A stretch of DNA of 64,000 bases from Schlesneria paludicola DSM 18645 (GTDB lineage: Bacteria > Planctomycetota > Planctomycetia > Planctomycetales > Planctomycetaceae), in NCBI RefSeq assembly GCF_000255655.1, contig NZ_JH636437.1, forward strand, positions 62,353-126,352, in the 5' to 3' direction. How positions within the stretch are numbered: the stretch's first letter is position 1; the number at the start of each line of letters is the position of its first letter. Shown one piece after another: positions 38,518-47,225 of this stretch. Position numbers and translations under genes: made by a program. Below the pieces are notes generated by a model. That model searched no databases, was not told where the DNA came from, and saw only the letters and a list, made by a program, of their open reading frames with translations.

Positions 38518-39856
38518 ATGACTGAAACTTCAGTCCGGCTCTTCGCGATTCGCCGATCCGGCGAAAGCGATTCACCCCTTGAGGGAACTCGGGCTGCAAG
38601 TGGACCTGGATGGATCAGACACCACTTGGCGCAACGCGACGGTTGTCTTGGAGCCGCCAGATCAGGGATCACTTTCATTCGTTAGAGAATCCGACAACAC
38701 ATTTGATCCCGAAAAGTCAGAAGCAATCGCGGAAATGAATCGATGGCTGGCATCCTTTCCGGAAACCGAACACAAATCCAAAGTGGAATTGCGCTGCACA
38801 AGCTTCAATTTGGTCCTGGAAGTTCGATCGAATACGAATCTTGATTTCAAGGAAACAAACGATCCGCGATTGCGAGTCTTGTTTTCTATCTGTGAAGCAC
38901 TAGACGGTGTTTTGATGTCGCCCATGACACTACGCGACGCACACGGGAGAATCCTTTGCAGTATCAATGGTGACGCCGACGAGCAACCGGACGCCCGTTT
39001 TCCGCAGGTGATCGCCGTCGTCACCATTCCCAATCCACCAGGAACGGCCAGCGATCAGCAAAATTCGTCACAGGAAGACGTCACGAACGAGCCACCGAGT
39101 GCAGTCCAGGTCGCTCGGCGGACCTTGGCCTTCGCTGCACTCACCGCGCGTGCGCTTTTAGAACAGCATCCCGCCAATCTGAATATGCTCGAAACCTGGA
39201 AAAATCGGCCCAAGAACGGTGGCCTCATTCCGCACCTCATCAATACCATTCGGCGTTCGCACCCAAACCCAATGGCCGACCTGTTGATCTGGATCGACGA
39301 GATCGGCATCGGCGACGACCTTGAACCGGATGAATGGGAAATCCTGCAGCGACCACTGGGTCGCCTGGACGCTCAGATGGCGATCAACTCCACATGGCGA
39401 CTGGAAGGACTGGTCATTCTCAGTTGGGCACTTCGTCGCTTCAAACTGCACCCGCATGACCAGCTCACCAGTTTCTACCCAACGTGGGAACACCTTGGTC
39501 TGCTTGACACGAAACGCACGAAAGCGTTGCTGGCTGATCCAGTTCTTCGATCACGTGACGAACACCAAGCCGTCCGATCGCGCCTGTTCGCTGTCCATTG
39601 GAGGCTGCGAAATTTTAGTTTGCGTCGCGAAGTCGTCGATTTTGCTGACTTCGCAGCGAACCGCTGGTTCGGCCCCCTCGACATCACCAGCCTGCCACTC
39701 GTGGATGGCGACCTCGCATTGAATGGCGTACGCCTCGACAACGCCAACCCTGATTCATTCTCTGCCGCGCACAGCGCCTCCCTCGAACGCCATCAAGCGG
39801 CCAACTGGCTTTGCGACGGCCCGCGTCGTTGCGCCGAAACCAGGGCCGACACGTGA
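38518..39856 (+). CDS. DUF4272 protein with a probable N-terminal frameshift
   Basis: The main frame, which codes for 425 residues from TTG 38579 to 39856, carries a DUF4272 domain (about 185-345, EGLVILSWALRRFKLHPHDQ). The TTG has no ribosome binding site. Just upstream in a neighbouring frame, ATG 38518 reads MTETSVRLFAIRRSGE and then loses sense. The main frame read upstream of TTG gives KAIHPLRELGLQ. Joining MTETSVRLFAIRRSG to AIHPLRELGLQVDL would give a natural N-terminus, so one extra base probably lies between about 38548 and 38568. It may be a real mutation or a sequencing error. DUF4272 proteins have no known function. Confidence 0.6.
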
Positions 39857-39927
39857 AGTCGACTCAGACCGTACACCTCGCGGGTCAGGAACTGACAAAG
39901 AAGTTGAATTCCTTCAGGAGAACTGAG

Positions 39928-40377
39928 TCACGTCTGATCCTGTTTCGTCATCGAAACAGAAGGCGCCCGCTCGTCGAAATTCTCCGCCAACGCGACGAAT
40001 GGTCCAAGTAAAACGCCAGCGACAAACCCAATTGGGCCAATGATCAGAAATGCAACCATCGGTCCCAGATTGGAATTTGGCATCAGCATCGCCGATCCCA
40101 TGAAAGCTAAGCTCGCGCCTATTCCCCCGAGCAGGATCCCTCCCAATCCGGCGGACGCGACCTTCCTCCGACAAATCGCATCATTCCCCCCCACCACGAA
40201 CTGCCAGCTCAAATACGCCACGATTCCCATCGGTACTCCCACGGCCGTATGAACCCAATCAAAACCATGATGGACTTGCTTCGAAGCCAGAAGCAGAACA
40301 AACGCACTCAGCGGCAACGCAAAAAGGCCCACGGCGATCCGCAGCCCCATCCAGTTGCGGGAAGGATGACATCTCAT
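39928..40377 (-). CDS. Four-span membrane protein of unknown function
   Basis: A protein of 149 residues with four hydrophobic segments: about 10-30 (LRIAVGLFALPLSAFVLLLA), 43-62, 74-96 (glycine-rich, AGLGGILLGGIGASLAFMGS) and 106-130. It ends with a short polar tail. Gly-rich helix pairs suggest a packed bundle. No family is recognised. It is convergent with the DUF4272 gene (71-bp gap). Reality is supported by length, hydrophobic pattern and the lack of an alternative frame. Confidence 0.5.
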   Translation of the reverse strand: MRCHPSRNWMGLRIAVGLFALPLSAFVLLLASKQVHHGFDWVHTAVGVPMGIVAYLSWQFVVGGNDAICRRKVASAGLGGILLGGIGASLAFMGSAMLMPNSNLGPMVAFLIIGPIGFVAGVLLGPFVALAENFDERAPSVSMTKQDQT

Positions 40378-40707
40378 AATTCAAATCTTCGATTCAACGT
40401 TTTCAAATATCCTCCGTGAAATTTCGTAGACGAGCATCGTGGATTAACCGCGGATGAATAACAAAATTAACTGTTTTTTTTTGCGCCACTCCTTGCGATG
40501 GCCCAATTGCCGGTTGAGCTCGTAATACTCGCCAATTCTGAATCGTGCATGGCGATTCCTTCATTTTTCGCCAGACGGAATTTTCGAATGAAGTCGCGAG
40601 ATTGAGGAGAGTGAGCCACCTGCAAAACTTCGCTGTTACACTGATATCTACGAGGACAATGGCATTTGCACGCGAAGTCGAACCTGCAAGAGTACGAGGT
40701 CACCATC

Positions 40708-41457
40708 ATGGCCGACGAACGCGACAGCCTTACAAACCAAAATCAGACGAACTTTGATCAACAGAACAAACATCAAACCTCGATTCGTGCCGGGCTGTTG
40801 GCAATCGTGAGTCTCGCGGTGATCCTAGGCCTACTTTGGCCGGTCGGAGGGAACAATCGTGGAAGGGGACATCGCACGATCTGCAGGAACAACGTCAAAC
40901 AGATCTTGCTCGCACTTCTGAACTATGAATCCATTCATCACGCCCTGCCACCTGCCCATACGGTCGATGCGAACGACAGTCCGCTGCACAGTTGGCGTAC
41001 GTTGATCTTACCAATGATCGGTGAGCAGGAACTGTACGATTCGATCGACTTGTCGAAGCCTTGGGACGATCCGGTGAATGCGATCGCCAGGAAAGCGCGC
41101 GTGGACACATTTCGTTGCCCGGCAACTGCTTGTCCCGAGAACTTCACGACCTATCTGGCCGTGGTCACGCCCGATAGCTGCCTTCAAGATCATGAAGCAC
41201 GTCACCTGGCCGAGATCAAGCAAAGTTACTCGCAGACTGTGATGATCCTGGAAGTTGTGTCCAAAAATGCGGTCCCGTGGATGTCACCCCAAGATGCGGG
41301 CGAAGAGCTGTTGATGGGATTCGGACCAAAGACCGTGCTGCCACACCAAGTGGGACCGACTGCTGGAATGCTGGATGGACATGTCGATTCTCTAATGCCG
41401 ACAATGCCCGCGCCTGTACGTCGAAAACTGATCTCGGCGACGATTGACGATCGATGA
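40708..41457 (+). CDS. DUF1559-like protein without a prepilin motif
   Basis: 249 residues from ATG 40708; GAGG nine bases upstream makes this better than 40666. A polar start is followed by one ordinary transmembrane helix (about 30-50, GLLAIVSLAVILGLLWPVGG), and then CRNNVKQILLALLNYESIHH, the DUF1559 entry motif (compare [17 protein letters not shown]). The usual GFTLIELL pilin segment is absent, and only a reduced DGHVDSL remains of the H-X9-DG end (VGPTAGMLDGHVD). It lies 52 bp before another DUF1559 variant, so the two form a tandem pair. Confidence 0.72.
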   Translation: MADERDSLTNQNQTNFDQQNKHQTSIRAGLLAIVSLAVILGLLWPVGGNNRGRGHRTICRNNVKQILLALLNYESIHHALPPAHTVDANDSPLHSWRTLILPMIGEQELYDSIDLSKPWDDPVNAIARKARVDTFRCPATACPENFTTYLAVVTPDSCLQDHEARHLAEIKQSYSQTVMILEVVSKNAVPWMSPQDAGEELLMGFGPKTVLPHQVGPTAGMLDGHVDSLMPTMPAPVRRKLISATIDDR

Positions 41458-41509
41458 TACATCGATTCCGGAATGACCAGGTGCTTGACTTTGTCAGAAG
41501 GATCTTCAG

Positions 41510-42586
41510 ATGGATTTCCCGTTCCCTCCTCCACCCCCAGGCATGCAAACAATCTTGATCGCGCGGTGGATTCTTACGTTCTGGTCAGTGGTTGGACTTG
41601 TCGTCTTGATCTGGAGAATGAAACACAAGCAGTTCCTCCGCCCCAGAGAAATGGCCTACTGGTTGCTGGCAACGCCCGTCTGCGGCATTGTGGCGTTCTT
41701 CGGATACAGTCGATTCGAACAGTGGGACGACAATCTCTGGCTGCTCCCCGCCATCGTCGCTTCACTTTCGGTGTCCGTCGCGGGAGTCACAATCGGATTG
41801 TCGAAACTTTATGTAGACGGATATTGGGCCGGATTCACATCGAGTGTCGCAGATTGTTTCATGGCCGCTTGCATCGCACTGCCTGTGCTATTGTTTCTGG
41901 CACAACCAGTCATGATGCCAGCCGTAGGGTCTCGTCGAACCTCTCCCGTAATCCTCTGCAAGATCAATCAGCGACAGCTCGGCATGTCGATGCTGATGGC
42001 CGCGAAGGAACCACAAACATTTCTTCCCGCAAGACAAGGCAGGGGACCGGTATCATGGCGTATTCTGATATTGCCGCATCTCGACTTGACCAGAATCTAC
42101 AAGCGGTACGATCAGAGTCACCCATGGAATCATCCGCAAAACGATGAATCTTCGCGTGCCTGGGTTCCAGAAATGACATGCCCTGCAAACTACTACAAAC
42201 AAGCCACGGAAGGGCACTGGTACTCGTCGTTCTCGATGCCGACGGGACCTCATACGATTGGCGCCAATCCCAATGGAACTCCCTTTTCCGACATTTCGGA
42301 TGGGTTAACCAATACACTGCTGTTTGTTGAAGCCAGTGGGGCCCAGATCATCTGGACCGAACCCCGCGACGTGAACGTTGCAATCCAGCCAACGGGTGTC
42401 AATCTGAACGGAAACAAACCGGGCCATTCCGCAGGTTGGCTGTCGTCATACCATCGAGACAATGTCAACGTGATTCTCGCCGACGGCTCTGCGAGATACC
42501 TGTCCAATAAGATCGATCCCGCATTGCTCAAGAAACTGGCGACGATTGACGGTGGCGAAACCATTCGAGCCGACGAAGACTTTTGA
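41510..42586 (+). CDS. Polytopic DUF1559-like protein
   Basis: A protein of 358 residues. Instead of a pilin-like N-terminus it has about four transmembrane helices in residues 15-140 (ILIARWILTFWSVVGLVVLI, YWLLATPVCGIVAFFGY, LLPAIVASLSVSVAGVTIGL, CFMAACIALPVLLFLA). The DUF1559 body follows, INQRQLGMSMLMAAKE ... SWRILILPHLDLTRIYKRYD, ending with HRDNVNVILADGSARYLS, the H-X9-DG signature. The gene is the second of a tandem pair. An integral membrane DUF1559 protein would present its domain differently from the secreted pseudopilins. The function is unknown. Confidence 0.75.
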   Translation: MDFPFPPPPPGMQTILIARWILTFWSVVGLVVLIWRMKHKQFLRPREMAYWLLATPVCGIVAFFGYSRFEQWDDNLWLLPAIVASLSVSVAGVTIGLSKLYVDGYWAGFTSSVADCFMAACIALPVLLFLAQPVMMPAVGSRRTSPVILCKINQRQLGMSMLMAAKEPQTFLPARQGRGPVSWRILILPHLDLTRIYKRYDQSHPWNHPQNDESSRAWVPEMTCPANYYKQATEGHWYSSFSMPTGPHTIGANPNGTPFSDISDGLTNTLLFVEASGAQIIWTEPRDVNVAIQPTGVNLNGNKPGHSAGWLSSYHRDNVNVILADGSARYLSNKIDPALLKKLATIDGGETIRADEDF

Positions 42587-42614
42587 AATCAAAATCGATC
42601 TTCGGCCTCGCGAA

Positions 42615-44609
42615 TTACAATCGCTCAACCAGAGCAGGATTCTCTCTCAACACGGGTTCTCTCGAATTCAATGTTCTTCCAGACAGTGAACTCGACTGCA
42701 CGACGATCGTGTCCGCCAGTCGATCCCCCAATCGTTGGCAAGTCGATGAGAATAGAAGACTCGTCGCGGCGGGCCAGGGTGAGAGAAACAAGGGGATGTC
42801 GCACCAACACATCAGATTGCGTACCAGCGCCCTCGCAAAACCACACGGACGAAGAGTGCTACGCACGGTGCGAAGACCGAGCAGCCATTTCCCCGGTGTA
42901 GTCCCCGTTCGTCCCTCGACAACATGACGCAGCACGATCACCACAATTGAAACGTCGACCAGAACACCGTTCAGCAGATGCCACACTTGGATCATCTGCT
43001 CAGGCTCAACAAATCCAAACAAGAGGATCGATATCGGTGTCAGTGCCAACGCAGGCATGGCCAATAGCCCTCGCCAGCCTCGACTAAGACCGCCATCCAT
43101 CATCCGATGAATCGCCCCAGCAAACGTGGCATCGTCGAGTTCAAGAAAGGTCGGTTGCCGATACCAAATCACACACCACGCGGAGAAGTAAATGATCGCC
43201 GCGAACAACACGAGGTCGAGCGCAAGCGCCGCACCACGGCGCGCGATCGATGCCAGAGCCACATTTTGATTTCCGAATTGGTATCCCATACCGGAATTGC
43301 GCGTTTCCAGCAGACAGGCCCCACCCACGACCAGTCCAACATGAAGCAACCAAGCCATCGTGAAGCTAAAGAGCAAACGCCCCCAGCGTTTTAGATACGG
43401 TTTCTCATCCCCTGGAATCGACGTTTGAATTGGAGGGCTTCCGTCCGTCGCAACCCGAAGCAACTCAGCGGAATGCCATTGATTTTCCTGCATCAGGATG
43501 ATTTCGCCATCCGTGGCCCCCGGAATCAGTCTAAGGTTCTTGCTGGCCGCCGAGATCTTCTCAAGCCCTGGAACTTCGTCCCAACGCCCGTCCGAATGTC
43601 GACGGACACAACGAAATCGCGCCGGCGCACTAGGAGAAACAGAGAAGCCACCAAAAATAATGCTGTCGCCCTCACGACTCATGACGCGCCAATAATCCTT
43701 GCCCACAACCGGTTGGATCGGTTCCCAACCAGAAACATCGGGCGGGGCGTTCTCAGGAACCATGGCCGATACCGGACCTCCATCGGCTTCTGTGTCGTTC
43801 TCGCTCACAAACTCGAATCCACGCCGATAAGCACCGAACTCAAAATGGTCCCTTGCAAATAGATGAAACATTCCATCGCTGTCTTCAAGGACGGTGAGCA
43901 TCGACTGTTGTCCCGCGGCAGCCGGATCATTCGACCAATCTTTTGAGCGGCGCGAAACGATCGTCAGGCGACCTTGCTGCGAATATTTCTTCCAGAGTCG
44001 ACCCGATGCCGGCAGAACAAACTTCGCTCCATCGACCCATTTGCCATCGACGAGGTGAATCAGCCGGTGGACCGATTCCAATGGACGACGACTCACGGGA
44101 TCAATCACTGAGACAAACGTCGTTAACTTACCGTCATACAAAAATGGCATCGCATTTGGGCCACGCAAACCTGTGGGCCACTTCGCAAGCTCACGCAATG
44201 AGGTCCCTTCTTGCTTGTAGATCGCTGTATCGGAAGACGCATACAGTTCGTCCTTGATCCAAGTCACATTGACAGAATAACCACGAACCTCGAGACCCGT
44301 GTCGTGCTCAACACCAGTCGCCAAGTCCAGGCGCCGGATCGCAGTTCCGCGCGAGCTGGGTGTCCCGGGGCCCGCCCACCACTCGTCCGAAAGCTGAATC
44401 GCCGGAAACCAGAGCTCGCCGTTCCTGATCCAACCATGTGAATACATGGGAATCCGGTTCGCCATCTGCCGCAACGGCGTGCCAGACATTGCCACACTGA
44501 CGGACCACCAGACAATGGCCCCCGGCAGGATCAGACTGAGCAACGTGATAACCGACCACCAGCCGACCGGACGTGGGCGCAGTGTCGTCTCACTCATTCG
44601 GGCTTGCAT
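42615..44609 (-). CDS. RDD-family membrane protein with a large extracytoplasmic domain
   Basis: 664 residues from ATG 44609 (AAAGG upstream; the frame is open to 44645). One helix at about 20-45 is followed by about 380 residues of beta-rich sequence without known motifs, then a membrane helix (LFSFTMAWLLHVGLVVGGAC) and an RDD domain (about 455-650). This has RRGAALALDLVLFAAII, the GTTPGKWLLGLRTV core and RLGDRLADTIVV. RDD proteins have been linked to Na+/H+ exchange or compatible-solute transport in a few cases, but most are unassigned. It is convergent with the DUF1559 gene (28-bp gap). Confidence 0.78.
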   Translation of the reverse strand: MQARMSETTLRPRPVGWWSVITLLSLILPGAIVWWSVSVAMSGTPLRQMANRIPMYSHGWIRNGELWFPAIQLSDEWWAGPGTPSSRGTAIRRLDLATGVEHDTGLEVRGYSVNVTWIKDELYASSDTAIYKQEGTSLRELAKWPTGLRGPNAMPFLYDGKLTTFVSVIDPVSRRPLESVHRLIHLVDGKWVDGAKFVLPASGRLWKKYSQQGRLTIVSRRSKDWSNDPAAAGQQSMLTVLEDSDGMFHLFARDHFEFGAYRRGFEFVSENDTEADGGPVSAMVPENAPPDVSGWEPIQPVVGKDYWRVMSREGDSIIFGGFSVSPSAPARFRCVRRHSDGRWDEVPGLEKISAASKNLRLIPGATDGEIILMQENQWHSAELLRVATDGSPPIQTSIPGDEKPYLKRWGRLLFSFTMAWLLHVGLVVGGACLLETRNSGMGYQFGNQNVALASIARRGAALALDLVLFAAIIYFSAWCVIWYRQPTFLELDDATFAGAIHRMMDGGLSRGWRGLLAMPALALTPISILLFGFVEPEQMIQVWHLLNGVLVDVSIVVIVLRHVVEGRTGTTPGKWLLGLRTVRSTLRPCGFARALVRNLMCWCDIPLFLSPWPAATSLLFSSTCQRLGDRLADTIVVQSSSLSGRTLNSREPVLRENPALVERL

Positions 44610-44771
44610 TGATGGCCTTTCACCCGAAACAAGAAACCTTGCCAATCCGCATCATGACCCTGAAAAGGGTAAAAAAGGACGCGTTCAGCTTGAACGATCG
44701 CCAGCAAATTAGTCAGTATGTCTCTGTTAGACACTCGGATCAAGCCAGAACGACGGTGGAAATCCGATCAA

Positions 44772-45089
44772 TCAGTGCGCCGTCATCTTCAGGCCAATGA
44801 TCGAGATCAACAGCAGGCTTAGAAAGCCGAGACGGACGAGGCTCGCGGATTCGCCGAACAGCAAAATCCCACAGACCACGGTGCCCGCGGCGCCGATTCC
44901 GACCCAGACGGCATAGGCAGTGCCTATCGGCAAGGTGCGGACGGACATCGAGAGCATCACAAGGCTGGTCACGATCCCGATGATCGTGAAGACACTCGGC
45001 CAGAAGCGAGTGAATCCGTCGGTGTATTTCAACCCGATCGCCCAGCCCGTTTCAATCAAACCCGCAATCACAAGAATGAGCCACGCCAT
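44772..45089 (-). CDS. sugE: Guanidinium exporter (SMR family, SugE/Gdx)
   Basis: 105 residues from ATG 45089, fixed by AGAAGGGG seven bases upstream. Four helices of a small multidrug resistance protein; it works as an antiparallel dimer that exchanges protons for guanidinium. The essential Glu13 is present in [16 protein letters not shown]. The Gdx rather than EmrE subtype is shown by [14 protein letters not shown] and the conserved [20 protein letters not shown]. The guanidine-III riboswitch immediately upstream strongly supports the substrate. Expression should rise when guanidine accumulates. Confidence 0.93.
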   Translation of the reverse strand: MAWLILVIAGLIETGWAIGLKYTDGFTRFWPSVFTIIGIVTSLVMLSMSVRTLPIGTAYAVWVGIGAAGTVVCGILLFGESASLVRLGFLSLLLISIIGLKMTAH

Positions 45090-45110
45090 GACAATACCCC
45101 TTCTAATAGG

Positions 45111-45151
45111 ACGTCGTCTTTGCATGACCGGGTACGGCGCGTCTCGTCCGG
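45111..45151 (-). promoter_or_regulatory. Guanidine-III riboswitch
   Basis: Read on the minus strand, the segment begins CCGGACGAGACGCGCCGTAC and continues CCGGTCATGCAAAGACGACG. It shares CCGGACGAG, GCGCCGUACCCGGUCA and AAGACG with the known guanidine-III (mini-ykkC-related) aptamer, whose short pseudoknot fold binds guanidinium. The element ends about 20 bases before the sugE start, right next to the Shine-Dalgarno site, fitting translational control. The match is from memory of the published aptamer and was not computed. Confidence 0.88.
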
Positions 45152-45173
45152 GGCCAACAGCGGCCAGTCCCCG

Positions 45174-45179
45174 ATTATA
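45174..45179 (-). promoter_or_regulatory. Candidate -10 box of sugE
   Basis: A perfect TATAAT on the minus strand at 45179-45174 would start transcription near 45167, 16 bases before the riboswitch. The -35 position carries only a poor match (CTTTCC/TTTCCG). Confidence 0.5.
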
Positions 45180-45230
45180 GCAGCCGGATTGGCTGCGGAA
45201 AGTCGGATTCGAGATGGTGATGGCATCGAT

Positions 45231-45677
45231 TCAGTCAAGTCGTATGGTGCAGTACCGCTGTTTCCCACAATTAATACGTTTGGATTCGCCAACGATCAGG
45301 TCGGTGCGAAGTCTCAACACATTTGCAAAAACGACCTGAGTCGTTTTCTCACCAGCGATATATTTGTTTGAGTACTCGAACGTCATATCGATTCTTTGAC
45401 GACCATGTCGATCCTTCTTGATCGACGCATCCAATCGCGTTCCGAACGGAATTGAGGAACCGTCAGGACTTGATGGTAGCTCACCTCCATCATGAGTATG
45501 AATCGTCCCTTCGTCCGCCGCGAGTGCGACGACGCGCTCTTTGATTGTTGGCGTCTGTGACTCATCCACCACAGTCACATCAAGTTGAAACGGTTTGACT
45601 GGCGTTTCTGTTCGATCCGCAGCCAAGATGGCTCCGCAGATCAAAACCATCAAGACGACTGCCATTTGACGCGTCAT
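45231..45677 (-). CDS. Small exported protein of unknown function
   Basis: 148 residues from ATG 45677, which has GGAGA six bases upstream; the frame is open to 45863, but that part is not protein-like. A signal peptide (MTRQMAVVLMVLICGAILAA) is followed by about 125 residues. These have beta-strand character and a single Cys pair near the end (NCGKQRYCTIRLD). No domain is recognised. It lies directly upstream of sugE on the same strand, but the gap contains the sugE promoter, so the two are probably separate units. Confidence 0.55.
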   Translation of the reverse strand: MTRQMAVVLMVLICGAILAADRTETPVKPFQLDVTVVDESQTPTIKERVVALAADEGTIHTHDGGELPSSPDGSSIPFGTRLDASIKKDRHGRQRIDMTFEYSNKYIAGEKTTQVVFANVLRLRTDLIVGESKRINCGKQRYCTIRLD

Positions 45678-45860
45678 TTCGATCTCCGATCCATCGGTAG
45701 TTTTGATGGCAGCTCGCCCCCAACGCAACGACTGCGGCCCACGCAGGCACTCCGACTTTCGAGCAATGTAGGACTTAGATTCATTTGGGTCGAGTCCAAT
45801 CAAACGCCGTTCATCGGACCGAAAACCCGCCAATTGACCCTCAAGAACAATTGTGAACGC

Positions 45861-45896
45861 CACGGTGCCTGTCCCTTTACTTCAACAGGCGGCTAA
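45861..45896. repeat. REP-like repeat copy
   Basis: CACGGTGCCTGTCCCTTTAC followed by TTCAACAGGCGGCTAA. The reverse complement gives CCTGTTGAAGTAAAGGGACA then GGCACC, the best consensus-like copy of this repeat family in the window. It sits in the gap between two divergent genes. Confidence 0.55.
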
Positions 45897-46035
45897 CTGA
45901 GATCGTTCATATTAAGAACTGAAGTTCCGGCATTTGCACCGGTCCATTAAAGTCTGCAGAAGAATCCCATCGGGACGCTTCTTGGAAGCCCTTCCGAAGC
46001 CGTTGTTCAAGATAAGACACGTGAAAGGAATCACA

Positions 46036-46605
46036 ATGAACGCAAGGCAAGCCATTGCAGGAATTCTCATACTGTTTTTAATCAGCGGACCGATGATTAG
46101 CGCCGCCGAGATTGAAGGCGTCACGTTTCCAGACAACCGACACATCGGTAAAACCAAACTGGTACTAAATAATGTCGGTTTGATGCGCTACAACATCGTC
46201 ATCAAAGCGATGGTCGCAGGACTGTACCTTGGCGAGGGCATCGAACCAAAACAGGCCCTCGCCGATGTCCCAAAACGAATCGAGATTCATTATTTCTGGA
46301 ACTTGAAGGGAACCGACATCGTTGATGCATCCGAAAAGCTGCTCGTCGCCAATGCGACCAGTGAACGAATTCAGAAGGTCCGAGGTCAGATTGATCAGAT
46401 GCACAAACTCTACGAAAACATTAAGGCGGGAGACCGTTACTCGCTCACCTACATTCCAAGCGTCGGGACGGAATTGGCGCTCAACGGAGAGCCCAAAGGG
46501 CTCGTCAAAGGAGCGGATTTCGCCAAAGTCTACTTCTCAATCTGGCTCGGCAAGAAGCCCATGGACATCGCCCTACGGGATCAACTCGTGAAGCCGAGAT
46601 CTTAA
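46036..46605 (+). CDS. Chalcone-isomerase-like exported protein
   Basis: 189 residues from ATG 46036, with GAAAGGAA upstream; the frame continues to 45934. A signal peptide (AIAGILILFLISGPMISAA) is followed by IEGVTFPDNRHIGKTKLVLN, GLMRYNIVIKAMVAGLYLGE, IHYFWNLKGTDI and FAKVYFSIWLGKKPMD. This is the bacterial CHI-like (chalcone isomerase 3/fatty-acid-binding-like) family. Members are periplasmic, and no catalytic role is established; binding of a small hydrophobic ligand is inference. Two hairpins follow directly. Confidence 0.8.
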   Translation: MNARQAIAGILILFLISGPMISAAEIEGVTFPDNRHIGKTKLVLNNVGLMRYNIVIKAMVAGLYLGEGIEPKQALADVPKRIEIHYFWNLKGTDIVDASEKLLVANATSERIQKVRGQIDQMHKLYENIKAGDRYSLTYIPSVGTELALNGEPKGLVKGADFAKVYFSIWLGKKPMDIALRDQLVKPRS

Positions 46606-46625
46606 GCAGCCATAACGGCCTTCGC

Positions 46626-46676
46626 GGCGGGATTGATTTGCCGCAGTCAATCCCGCCGACCGAACTCGGTCTTTTT
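46626..46676 (+). terminator. Tandem hairpin terminator
   Basis: First a perfect 11-bp stem, GGCGGGATTGA (46626-46636) with 46647-46657. Then GACCG-AACT-CGGTC (46658-46671) followed by TTTTT. This is a textbook intrinsic terminator for the chalcone-isomerase-like gene. Confidence 0.75.
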
Positions 46677-47159
46677 CTGAACAGGCGAACTGAATGTGGC
46701 GCAGAAGCAGATTCCAACCGGAACCAGCGCCGCCAGCAGAGTACGTTCGTAATACATCACCTCGATCCACGAGGGTCTCGTCGCACCAGGAATTCGATCC
46801 AAACGTTCACGGGTGGCGGCAGCGATCCATTGCCGCTCTGAAACCGCATCACCATCGACTTAAGACGGAACGGAGCCAAATGAGATGCAGTAGATTTGAC
46901 GGCGCATGATGTCGCGTTCGGTGCTCGCCCTCGTGGATGCAATCAACCCGCTGAGTGGCCACGATCTGCGTCAATAGGAACGTTTAGGTCCAAATCCATT
47001 GCTCCTCAACACCGTAGTCTCCAAGGCAGTCAAATATCACACAAGAATTGTCCTGAGATTCTTTGAGAGCACGCTTTCGAGCGAAATCGTCCCGTTTGGG
47101 GCGAAACTCTATGTCGTTCAAAGCGTGAAAATGAGAGCGCAGCAAGCCCAATTGCCGTT
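46677..47159. other. Gene-free stretch before blaI
   Basis: About 480 bases without a supported gene or strong repeat. Short frames exist on both strands, but none is convincing as protein. Confidence 0.4.
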
Positions 47160-47216
47160 GACGTGCGCCTACAGCCGTCGGTAGACTACTGCCGCCCACA
47201 GGTGTAGGCGCACGTC
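47160..47216 (+). promoter_or_regulatory. Large hairpin/operator before blaI
   Basis: A perfect 14-bp inverted repeat, GACGTGCGCCTACA (47160-47173) with its complement (47203-47216), ends one base before GAGGG, the blaI ribosome binding site. The inner CTACA...TGTAG halves and the palindrome GTAGACTAC at 47181-47189 resemble the TACA/TGTA half-sites of BlaI/MecI operators. It may be the autoregulatory operator or an RNA hairpin that controls translation. Confidence 0.55.
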
Positions 47217-47225
47217 GAGGGATAA

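Noticed and set aside
41473-42147. 224-codon open frame on the plus strand
   Set aside because: Overlaps the DUF1559 membrane protein in another frame; Arg/Ser/His-rich and without helices.
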